This document shows positions 1-8,234 of a stretch of DNA of 23,488 nt, piece by piece. The DNA is from Plantago elongata (Eukaryota; Streptophyta; Magnoliopsida; Lamiales; Plantaginaceae): contig JAYMSP010002576.1 in assembly GCA_036897095.1 (NCBI GenBank), positions 1 through 23,488 on the forward strand, written 5' to 3'. The notes below the pieces were generated by a model. That model did no database searches. It saw only the letters and a list, made by a program, of their open reading frames with translations, and was not told where the DNA came from. The position numbers and the translations under genes were made by a program. How positions within the stretch are numbered: the stretch's first letter is position 1; every line of letters begins with the position of its first letter.

Positions 1-1170
1 TGTCTTTGTTGAATTCTCTGACATACTTCTCGTATGTTTTGGCCCGGAGATAAGTATGTCTTTCATTCTCAACGATCATGTTATGTAGGCATATACATGT
101 ATTCATAATCTTGGACATAAGAGCTTTCGTTTTGGCAACGATGGGTTGCAGATGATGGCTAAGCGTGCTTGCAGACAACCAAACGCTCGCTCAACATCTT
201 TTCAGACAGCCTCTTGCTTCTGTGCAAACTTGGTCTCTTTGTGAGTAACTGGATTTTCGATGGACTTGACAAATGTTGTCCAGGCTGGATAAATCCATCA
301 GTTAGGTAGTACGCCATGTTGTAGTGATGACTGTTCACTTCAAAGTTTACTAGAGGAGCTACACCGTTGAGAAGATCATCAAACACCGGTGAACGTGCAA
401 CAACAATGAGATCATTTAATTTACCTGACATTCCAAAGAAAGAATGCCAAATCCAAGTGTCGTGTGAAGCAACAGCTTCTAGAACGAGCGTCAGCTTACC
501 ACGTTTGCCTTGGTATTGACCTTTCCATGCCATCGGGCAGTTCTTCCATTCCTAATGCATACAATCGATCGAGTCAATCATTCTCGGAAAGCCTCGTCCG
601 GCATTGATTGCGAGAAGTTGATTAATATCTTCTTCGTTGGCCCTTCGCATGTATGTTGGTGCAAAAACTGCAAGGACAAAATCACAAAACTTGTTTTATG
701 CAATCAAAGCAGCAGTTTCACTACACCTTGTATATTTGTCAACAGCATCCGCGCTAAACCATATGCGAGCATCCTCATTGCCGCAGTACACTTTTACAAA
801 TTCGAGAGAGCTTGGCGACCGGTAGCATCTGGGCCAGCCTTGAAGTAGACTGGATAGTCAGAGACCGCGTCGACGATCCTCATGAACAATGGCTTCGTCA
901 TTCTGAACCTCCGGCGGAATTGTTTTAGAGTGTACTCGGCATTGTTGGCGAAGTAATCTTTCATAATTTGAGCATGATGTTTATCGCGTTTTTGGTTGAT
1001 GTGCGTGCGAGTGTGTTTCTCCTTTGGTTGTGATGAGAAGACTCGGCAATGTGCTTCGGCAACATCGACTCGAAGAATCTCTTTACCATTGAACTATAGG
1101 AACGAGTTCAAATGCCGACCTTTCAGATTCGAACTCCACATCGAACATGAACAACTTCCTCAAAGTAATG
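1..1170 (-). pseudogene. PIF/Harbinger transposase (HARBI1-like DDE nuclease), broken
   Basis: Read on the minus strand, conserved blocks of plant Harbinger transposases appear in order. They are an RRRFRM block near 920, a GPDATGRQ block near 830, MIDSIDCMH near 570, PMAWKGQY near 520, LEAVASHDTWIWHSFFGM near 460, a NDLIVVARSPVFDDL block near 400, KDVERAFG near 190 and LHNMIVENER near 80. The likely catalytic acids are all visible: D in SIDCMH, D in LNDLIV and E in DVERAF. The frame is broken by TAA at 796-794 (family expectation Gln), TAG at 554-552 (Trp, in MHWEW), a one-base shift near 294, TGA at 204-202 (Arg, in RKDVER) and another shift near 150. This enzyme would cut and paste its own element; in this state it cannot be made. 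The C-terminus is outside the window. Confidence 0.88.
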
Positions 1171-1282
1171 TGATGAGTAAGACATTTTGACAAAGTAATA
1201 TTTAGTAAGTTTAAGAGTATTTTAAGTTTCAAAGTGAGAAAGAAGGGTAAAATTTGAGGTGTGAAGGAATATATGAAGTTTG

Positions 1283-1319
1283 GTGTCTATTTATAGATCT
1301 CGAAAAAATGTAGACGTTG
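1283..1319 (-). promoter_or_regulatory. Putative core promoter of the left PIF/Harbinger transposase
   Basis: Minus-strand TATAAATA lies at 1295-1288, in an AT-rich leader about 75-130 bases before the first ATGs of the transposase frame. This 37-base segment matches 22391-22427 on the plus strand at 30 of 37 positions, including a T-run followed by C[AG]AGATCTATAAA. Conservation between two separate elements supports a functional role. Promoter activity itself is inferred. Confidence 0.55.
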
Positions 1320-1448
1320 GTATATTTTATTTTTTTATTAACGAATTTTTGTTAAATTAAAAAATAAAAAAAGTGACCAGTTATTAAATGAATTTCTTTA
1401 AATTAAACAATAAAAAAAGCGTGGCCGGCCCAATCAGGACCGTCCACG

Positions 1449-1494
1449 TGTCCCAGCCGTTTGGGCTGGGACATGGCCGTTGGGGCTGGGCCCC
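1449..1494. repeat. GC-rich hairpin and short repeats in the element end
   Basis: TGTCCCAGCC (1449-1458) and GGCTGGGACA (1464-1473) form a perfect 10-bp stem with a 5-base GTTTG loop. A second related copy follows (GCCGTTGGGGCTGGG), ending in the imperfect palindrome ggggctgggcccc (1482-1494). The block sits in the GC-rich outer end of the left PIF/Harbinger element. Confidence 0.7.
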
Positions 1495-1597
1495 ACCACA
1501 ATTCCATTGGATGCGGAGCCATGTCTGCTGAGCAGTTGCCCACGGTGGGCGGCCGTAGCTGTTCAGCCTGTTCTCTAACAAATGAGAATACATTCAA

Positions 1598-1793
1598 AAT
1601 AGTTCATCACTTCTGCACAAAATCATGCTGCGCTGAGTGAAACTGCATACAGTTGAACATAAAATATGCCACCCTCAAATTATTGAAATAACACAAGCAT
1701 GCAAGTGATGCACAATAATTGCCACTCCAAATACATCAGAGACAAACAAGGCAGAGCTTGTCAAACAAAAGAGCTATCCCTACAGGTTCACAA
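1598..1793 (-). other. 3' flank and probable 3' UTR of the repeat-protein gene
   Basis: This lies between the left transposon end and the TAG stop at 1796-1794. I see no coding exon, RNA gene or repeat. The gene's polyadenylation site should fall here or within the transposon end. Confidence 0.4.
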
Positions 1794-4700
1794 CTATTTC
1801 ACACCTATGACTGACATGAGAAACCGAAGCTTATGACAGAACTCTGGCATGTCAGACGGGTCGCTAAACATAGATGGTGGTTCTATCCCAGTAAACAGAT
1901 ACAATGCCTTGAGTTCTTCGAAGTATGACGAGTGACGTGGAAGCTTGAATCCAACTATAAGCCTGATTGAATCGATCTGTTTCCAGATATCGTCATCGCG
2001 AGGGACATCCTGCAGTTAAAAATTATGTAAAAATCAACACAAGCAACATGAGGTGACATCCTAGATTTAAAAACCAGAGAGCATGTCAAACTAATATCCT
2101 CTAGTCTAACATTATAATAGAAAATCTTAAAATAGGGTGAGATTAATTAGTATATGCAGATGATTGGTTGAATACTTTTTGTAAGATAAGCCACACTTCC
2201 AGTTGCATCATAAATCAGGTTCATTTGGTTGAGCAACACGATTTTAGATAGGTTAAGCAAAACATTTGCCGGCACAAATCACGAATAAGGCCGGCTAGAG
2301 GTCCATTTACTTACATGAAACTAAGTCCAAGTAACACAAAACCTGGCAGAAAAAGGGTTATATGCATTAATGAATTACAGACCCGTGGCAGAACATGAAC
2401 ACAATTCTGAAACATGGCATTCATCAGCAAACACTTCTAGTGCAATTAATCAGTAAAAAATTTCAGCAAATGAACATTTTCTTCTGCACATAAATCATAC
2501 ACCTTCTTTTTCTCAATACATCACAATATCATACAAACATTGAAATTCAGAAATCAGTATCAGCGTTTCTAGATAAAACTAGTAATCAACATGTTTTGAA
2601 ATCATTTTTAGCACAGTACTGTAAACATACAAAAAGACCTAATTGAAATTAAATTAGGTACACCCTTAATGCCTCTACAAGTAAGAGGTTAACTCTCACT
2701 CCTATTTGAGCATTAGACGGATGAAGAAAATTAGTTATTGCTGCCAAAACCTAGTGCCAGAATCCCAATCAGCATAAGCAGGTAAAAGTATTCAATAAAA
2801 AACGCACCTTCTGATGATGATGTCTACTATCTGCCTCATGGACGCTACTATTGCCTTTCGACTCTGATGATTGATTATGTTGCTTCAACACATGCACTGG
2901 AGCTGGAGCTGACACCTCTAGAATACTATTGTTCACAGTTTCTCTTGCAACCTGACCTGCATTCTTGTTCTTTTCCTTGATCTCTCCATAAAAGATACTT
3001 CCCACTTCAGGAATATTCTTGATGTCTCCATCTGACCTCCTTTTGTTTCTATCTTTCACTGAGGGACCAGGTTGATTTTTGTCAACAGGCTTCACTTCCG
3101 TAATTTTCAGCTGTCCAACAACTTGAGGTGAGAGATCTGGCCCTTCAACTACTGTATCACTATCCCAGATCACCTGACTTTCACAAGAGGTAGATCCGAA
3201 TGCTTCGCCACTCACTTTGCCAGACACATTTTCATGTTTCATGCGATCCTTCTCTTGTGCTTTACTAACGTCTCCTTGAACTCTGATCTCTCCATCTAAG
3301 ATACTTCCCACTTCAGGAATATTCTTGATGTCTCCATCTGACCTACTTATGCTTCCATCTTTAACAGAGGGACAAGGTAGATTTTTGTCAGCAGGCTTCA
3401 CTTCCGTAATTTTCAGTTGTCCAACAACTTGAGGTCTCTCTTCGGGCCCTTCAACAATCGCATCGCCATCCCAGATCACCTTACTTTCACGAGGGGCAGA
3501 GCCTAATGCTTCACCACTCACTTTGCCAGATGCATTTTCAGGTTCCATCCGGTCCTTCTCTTGTGCTTTACTAATGTCTCCTTGAACTCTCTTCTGTGTT
3601 TTTGATGTTTTATTTTTTCCTTTGACATTTGTATGACGCTTTTTGCTCTCATCTGCAGAGCCATGAACATGTTTTTCATATCCCCCAAGGTTGGTATCGG
3701 GTTTATCTATCAAATCACTCTGGACCACTTCTTTCTGGTGGCTACTAGTTTCTGTTGCATTACTATGCAGCTCAGATCCCCTGTCAAGTTTTACAGCAGT
3801 TTTATCTTCCAAACCTGTATGAGTTATTTTATTTTTGTTTCTGCTGTCATTTATCCCACCGTGCAGTTCAGGGACTAAGACAGTCCCAACTGGTACTATT
3901 GGACTTATTTGTTCTCCTATTGTTCTAGCTGGCACAGTTGGAACTTTCACCGCAAGCTCTTCCACCATTACATCTGGGGTGATTGGACCTCCAGCACCAA
4001 TTGCTTTCGATGTTACAACTGGGTTGATTGAACCTTCCACCCTAATTTCTTCTGGTGTTCCAGCTGAGCTTATTGGACCTTTAACCCCAGGTGCTTCCGG
4101 TGTTCCAACTGGGGTAATTGGACCTTCGACACGAAGTGCATCCCTCGTCCCGGCTGTGGTAATTGGAGCTTCAGGTGTTTTTGGAGTTCTCTTTTTCCCT
4201 TTTCCCTTGGTTTGACCTTTTTTGCTCTTACCTGCCTCCTTGGAGCCAAGAACATTTGTTTCATCTTTCCGGCCGAAGTTCGTATGAGGTTTATCTTTCA
4301 AATCACTCTTGCCCATTTCTTTCTGGCTACTAGTATCAGTTACTTCAGTCTGCAGCTCAGATCCTCCTCCCAACCTCGTACCAGTTTTATCTTCCAAACC
4401 TGTGGGTGCTGTTTTAATTTTGCTTCTGTCATGTATACCACCATCCAGCGCAGGGCTTAAGACTGTTCCAACTGGTACACTTGGACCTTTGAGCTTCCCC
4501 ACTGTTCTAGCTGGCACAGTTGGACCTTCGTGCTTCCCCACTGTTCTAGCTGGCACAGTCGGACCTTTCACTGGGAGTTCTTCCACTGTTCCAGCTGGGG
4601 TGATTAAACCTTCCATACTAATAGCTTCAGGTGTTCTAGCAGCAGAAATTGGACCTTCAACCCCAAGTGCTTCAGGTGATCCAGCTGGGGTAATTGTTCC

Positions 4701-6275
4701 AACCCCAACTTCCTCCACCATGACGACTGGGGTAATTGGAATTCCATCTGAGCTAATTGGACCTTCAACCATGATTTCCTCCATGAACCCAGATGTGGTA
4801 ATTGGACTTTCTACCACTGATTGCTCCAAAATTTCAGCTGGGGTAATTGGACCTTTGTCCATGATTTCCACCACAACTCCAGATGTGGTAGTTGGAGCTT
4901 CGACCACGAACTCCTCCGCAATATCATCTGAGATAATTGGACCTTGGACCTCAATCCCTTCCAGTGTTTTGTCTGCGATAGGACCTTCAGCCATGATTAC
5001 TTCCACAACTCCAGCTGTGTTACTTGGACCTTCGACCACAAAATCTTCCACAATTTCAACTGGGACGACTTGACCTTCAATCCCACTTGCCTCTGGTCTT
5101 CCAGTTGGGGTAAATGGACCTTGGTCCATGATTTCCACCACAACTCCAGATGAGACAGTAGGACCCTCGACCATTAATTCCTCCAAAATTCTGTCAGAGA
5201 TAATTGGACATTCAACCCCAATTGCTTCCGGTGTTCCATCTGCGCTAACTGGAGCTTCAGCCATGATTACCTCCACTACCCCATCTGTGGTACTTGGACC
5301 TCTGACCACGAAATCTTCCGCAATTTCAACTGGGACAACTGAACCTTCACTCCCGCTTGCATCCTGTCTTCCAGCTGGGGAAGTCAAAAATTCCACCACA
5401 ATGTGATCTGCACTGATTGAACCTTCATCAAGAAGCATATCTACGTTGACATTCTCATCGGATATCACCTCTTCCGTCGACACATCTCGGGCAGCTGACG
5501 CAACACCAGGTACCACTGATTCATCACCTTCAGTAACGCCAACAGAATCTCCCCTATTCATATCATCCTTCCAGGACTCTTCCACATCTTCTGTTAATTC
5601 CTCAACGGCTCTCAACTCGTTACAATAGTCCTCTGTCAACTGCATTACTTCATCATCATCACATATCAATTTCTCACTACATCCTCCTGCATCATCATCT
5701 AATTGGACCTTATCCTCTTCATGGTACGGCATAAATACTTCTCCACCAGTTACTATAACCCCAGCTGCAACTTCATTAGTGTACTTTTGAGAAATCGAAA
5801 TCTCCCCATCTTCTCCTAAATCCTCAACAGGGTACTCCCCTGCCACTACAACTTCACCATACTCATTAGCCAGTTCCTCTCGATAGTACCTTCTCTTATC
5901 GAAAACACCATCATTTCCATCACCTAACCGCTCCTTATACCCTACCAAGTCTTCCTCCTCTTCATCATAACCAACCGTTTCCGGTAAAGGTAGCAATTTA
6001 CTCATAAGCTTCTCAGTACAGGTATAACTAGCATACATAAACCCGAACGGCACGGAAGAAGCAATACCGAGTGCAGAAACAACCAAGAGCGGCGGAACAA
6101 CAATCGGAGCAGAAGAAACAACTACACCAGTAACAGCCAGCTTCTTACCCCAACTCAGCCCTTTACTTAAAACCCAACCAAACCCACTACTACCCTTCTC
6201 AACCTCCTCTTCATATTCCATACACTCAGGAGGACAGTACTCAAAGCTATCCCAGTTCAAACTTGAATCTTCCAT
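1794..6275 (-). CDS. Repeat-rich plant membrane-associated protein, function unknown (two exons, 1227 aa)
   Basis: CDS exons are 6275-2808 (1156 codons) and 2009-1794 (71 residues plus TAG). The intron 2807-2010 begins GTGCGT, ends CTGCAG and is phase 0. Residues (numbered from the ATG at 6275) about 46-84 form one long hydrophobic, Pro-containing stretch (SSAPIVVPPLLVVSALG), like a membrane hairpin such as that of oleosins. Residues about 88-290 are acidic. From about 290 the protein is built of 15-residue units of the type GPITxxGxxEEIxVE, then Lys/Ser/Thr-rich linkers and further large duplications. The last exon is unlike the rest: non-repetitive, with DIWKQIDSIRLIVGFK and YFEELKALYLFTGIEPP. 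I do not recognise a named family. The start is the ATG at 6275; the ATG at 6287 lies inside a likely 5' UTR intron. Exon structure is strong; function is unknown. Confidence 0.85.
2010..2807 (-). other. Intron of the repeat-protein gene (798 nt)
   Basis: AT-rich, with stops in all frames. I see no embedded gene, mobile element or RNA. Its donor AAG|GTGCGT and acceptor TTAACTGCAG|GAT are good and keep the frame. Without splicing, the first exon runs only 12 more codons to a stop at 2769. Confidence 0.8.
2979..3590 (-). repeat. 306-nt in-frame tandem duplication (two copies) in the repeat-protein gene
   Basis: Copies 3590-3285 and 3284-2979 each encode about 102 residues. Both contain VQGD[IV]SKAQEKDRM, VSGEA[LF]GS, QVVGQLKITEVKP and SDGDIKNIPEVGSI. 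Long stretches are identical at DNA level, for example from cccacttcagg through ccatctgacct in both copies. The length is a multiple of three, so the frame is kept. Confidence 0.9.
3590..4765 (-). repeat. Diverged ~585-nt in-frame segmental duplication
   Basis: Two similar segments lie end to end. Each has GP-type repeat units, then PTVPART, PVGTVL.P.L.GGI, TGLEDKT, GSEL, KSDL.DKP-like and Lys-rich linker motifs. Anchors confirm the spacing: gttttatcttccaaacctg occurs at 3799 and again at 4384 (offset 585), and ccaactggtac at 3886 and 4468 (offset 582). The two copies are clearly diverged, so this duplication is older than the 306-nt one. Confidence 0.8.
4455..5430 (-). repeat. Array of 15-residue (45-nt) repeats with a ~270-nt higher-order unit
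   Basis: Units follow the pattern [EK]GPI[TS][PST][SA]GxxEEIMV. Six consecutive units form a higher-order repeat seen twice. Copy 1 begins VVPVEIAEDFVV and copy 2 begins VVPVEIVEDFVV. The shared string caatttcaactggga lies at 5321 and 5051, exactly 270 bases apart. A later pair of 13-residue units (GPTVPARTVGKHE then GPTVPARTVGKLK, about 4495-4570) is nearly identical in DNA. Units of 13, 14 and 15 residues all preserve the frame. Confidence 0.88.
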
Positions 6276-6276
6276 C

Positions 6277-6660
6277 CTACGAGACATTTTAACAAACACG
6301 TAGAACGCAAGTATTCAAATACACCAATCAACAGTAAACCAAGCAGAAAATGACATGTTAAAAGTGGATTACCTGAAGTTGATCAGTGGCAAGAATTAGT
6401 GAGCGGTTAATTCGAATGCCAGCATGATGATGAAGATTTATGTGATGTAGAAATAGAAAACGAAGGGCTCTGAGAAAATTGTCTGAAGAGGCATGGAGGT
6501 GATTTTGGTTGACAGGATTGGGATGAGATGTGGCGGTGGGTCGTTTTTTGGGAAAGTGAGCCGGTCGACACGCGTTGGGAGAAGAGGCATAAGGATCTTG
6601 GCTTGACTGCAGTAGGGGAAGCCAGGCGTCCATTACATGCAGATTACTGCCAAAACTCAC
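6277..6660 (-). promoter_or_regulatory. 5' leader of the repeat-protein gene: likely UTR exon plus 96-nt intron
   Basis: A donor CTTCAG|GTAATC falls at 6373/6372, and the next AG on the minus strand is at 6278-6277 (CTCGTAG|GATGG). No other AG occurs between them, so an intron of about 96 nt is likely. Splicing removes the ATG at 6287 and leaves the ATG at 6275, which has A at -3 and G at +4. The leader also contains an upstream ATG at 6633. If transcribed and spliced, it opens a reading frame that overlaps the main start and stops shortly after it. The transcription start is not known. Confidence 0.55.
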
Positions 6661-7507
6661 TTCAAATAGTATGTCCAGTTACTCATCAGTCATCAAATTA
6701 GGATAAATTTGTCCAATAAAATATATAGGTTGTCCGGCTTTAAGTGGTGAGTCCTATTTTACTACTTTCAGAAGTGTACGCATTTAATTTAAGAAGTATT
6801 TAGTTAGTCAAATTTAATAACATCACTAACTTTGACCGAAATAATAAAAATTGGTATAAATTAATTGATTTTTCGTCAAAAATCGATGTAAAGTAAGCTC
6901 TAATAAATTATATTATATTGGCCTAGATATGGTTTTAGATTCTTGTTTCATCATAACTTACATAGAAACTACTAGTGAAGATTTATGGGACGACTGACTT
7001 CATTGCTTTGGTTTGGTTGCTAGTCGATCCTTCGTGGCTCGTGACATTATGGTGCTAGAAAATTAAATTCCTTTTGTCGTGCTTGAACTGTTTATATGCC
7101 TTATATGAGAAAGAGAAAGGAAGAGATAAGTTCATGACTTGGATGACTCGTGAGATTATGGTTAAACTTAAGAATGTAATTCGAATAAATAAGGTGCATT
7201 TTTTTTTTTTTAATGAATTCATCCATAAGCATGCATGCTTTGAATTAGTTTTAGAACGAATGAAATTGAGAACCCTCCCAATTTAATACAAAAATAGTAA
7301 GCTCACTTGCATACATGGAGAGTATAATACATCATTGTTAGAGTAAGTGTGCATGGTTTTAAAGAACATAAATTATAATCGTGCTATTTCAATAACATAG
7401 AGTAGAACTGTACATATTTTGAAGAACATAGTGTACATTTGTGCATTTTACTTCTATGATCTCTCATATATTCACATTTTTATAATTGTCCCTCCAATAA
7501 CAAATAT
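6661..7507. other. Intergenic region between divergent genes
   Basis: AT-rich DNA with short unlinked ORFs only. It contains a T-run at about 7199-7212 and a short imperfect duplication (7034-7053 and 7145-7163, both with CTCGTGA.ATTATGGT). No RNA gene or coding exon is apparent. Confidence 0.5.
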
Positions 7508-7697
7508 TACTCCTCCGTTTCAGAACAAGTGTACTGTATTCATTTTATATACGTATCACTACAAATGTTATGTTTATATTTTAGTAACACTTTTAACTTA
7601 TTTATATTCTATGTGTATTTATTTTTCAACATTTTATATTGCACATTAAATTTCATGTTTAAATACATAAATATTTATTTTGTGAACGGAGAGAATA
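7508..7697. mobile_element. Stowaway-like MITE (Tc1/Mariner type)
   Basis: The left end reads CTCCTCCGTTTCAGAACAAGT from 7510. The reverse complement of the right end reads TTCTCTCCGTTCACAAAATAA from 7695. Both resemble the Stowaway terminus CTCCCTCCGTTTCAAAATAAG. A TA dinucleotide flanks each side (7508-7509 and 7696-7697), as expected for a TA target duplication. The element is about 186 bp, AT-rich and non-coding. It sits about 0.5 kb upstream of the glycoprotein gene's leader. Confidence 0.8.
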
Positions 7698-8234
7698 ATA
7701 TATAAATAACTTTGTTAAAAACGATGTTGACATGGAAATCGGGACAGGATGTGTCTTATTTACATATCCTTACAACTCTTTTAAGTTGACGACATTGGTC
7801 AAGTGCCGTCCACGAGACCCTGGATCACATGTTCGACTTTTATGCGAATAAAACACAATCGCTTAACATGTTCATCCCAAACAAACACTCGAATATAAAG
7901 CGTTCACCTGTTCAATTTTCCACGTCGTTCTCCAATCCAGTAAGCAACCAAAAAGTCAGAAAATCACATCGTGCGCACCCACCAGCCTGGCTCAACCCGA
8001 CCCAACCCAAACGCGGATCCTCACCTTGTTGACCCATCGAACCTTCCCCTCTTCTCTTCCAGCTACCAGAATCTCCATTTCCCTCTCCTCTACTCAACCA
8101 GAACCTTCATCCTCCTTCCACAAACTTTGATTCTCCAGTTTCGCCAACCGCTCCAGCTCATCCGGTTATTCGATTTCAATTTTCAACTTTGTAGACTAAG
8201 CTAGTGTACAAAGCTGAATGCAAAAGCAGCAGTA
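7698..8234 (+). promoter_or_regulatory. Upstream region and CT-rich 5' leader of the glycoprotein gene
   Basis: From about 7980 the composition turns C/T-rich, typical of a plant 5' UTR, and no ATG occurs from there until 8218. That ATG opens a five-codon uORF (MQKQQ) whose TAA (8233-8235) shares its last base with the main ATG (8235-8237). The uORF start context is weak (T at -3); the main start has G at -3. No clear TATA box was identified. Confidence 0.55.

Larger units (their letters stand above)
1..1580 (-). mobile_element. PIF/Harbinger DNA transposon, decayed, truncated by window edge
   Basis: The element runs leftward off the window. It holds a transposase pseudogene (about 1-1170), a TATA-bearing leader at 1283-1319, and a GC-rich outer end (about 1420-1570) in otherwise AT-rich DNA. 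The outer end has a 10-bp perfect hairpin stem (1449-1458 with 1464-1473) and a repeated GGGCTGGG motif. Such GC-rich subterminal repeats suit PIF/Harbinger elements, although I could not fix the terminal inverted repeat. The boundary near 1580 is an estimate from the end of the GC-rich block, just before a TAA that could be target-site sequence. The other end is outside the window. Confidence 0.8.

Noticed and set aside
3633..5628. Several plus-strand open frames (up to 254 codons) opposite the repeat-protein gene
   Set aside because: They lie antisense to a repeat whose period is a multiple of three, so an open complementary frame repeats too. They share no domain and the minus frame is far longer and splices to a sensible last exon.
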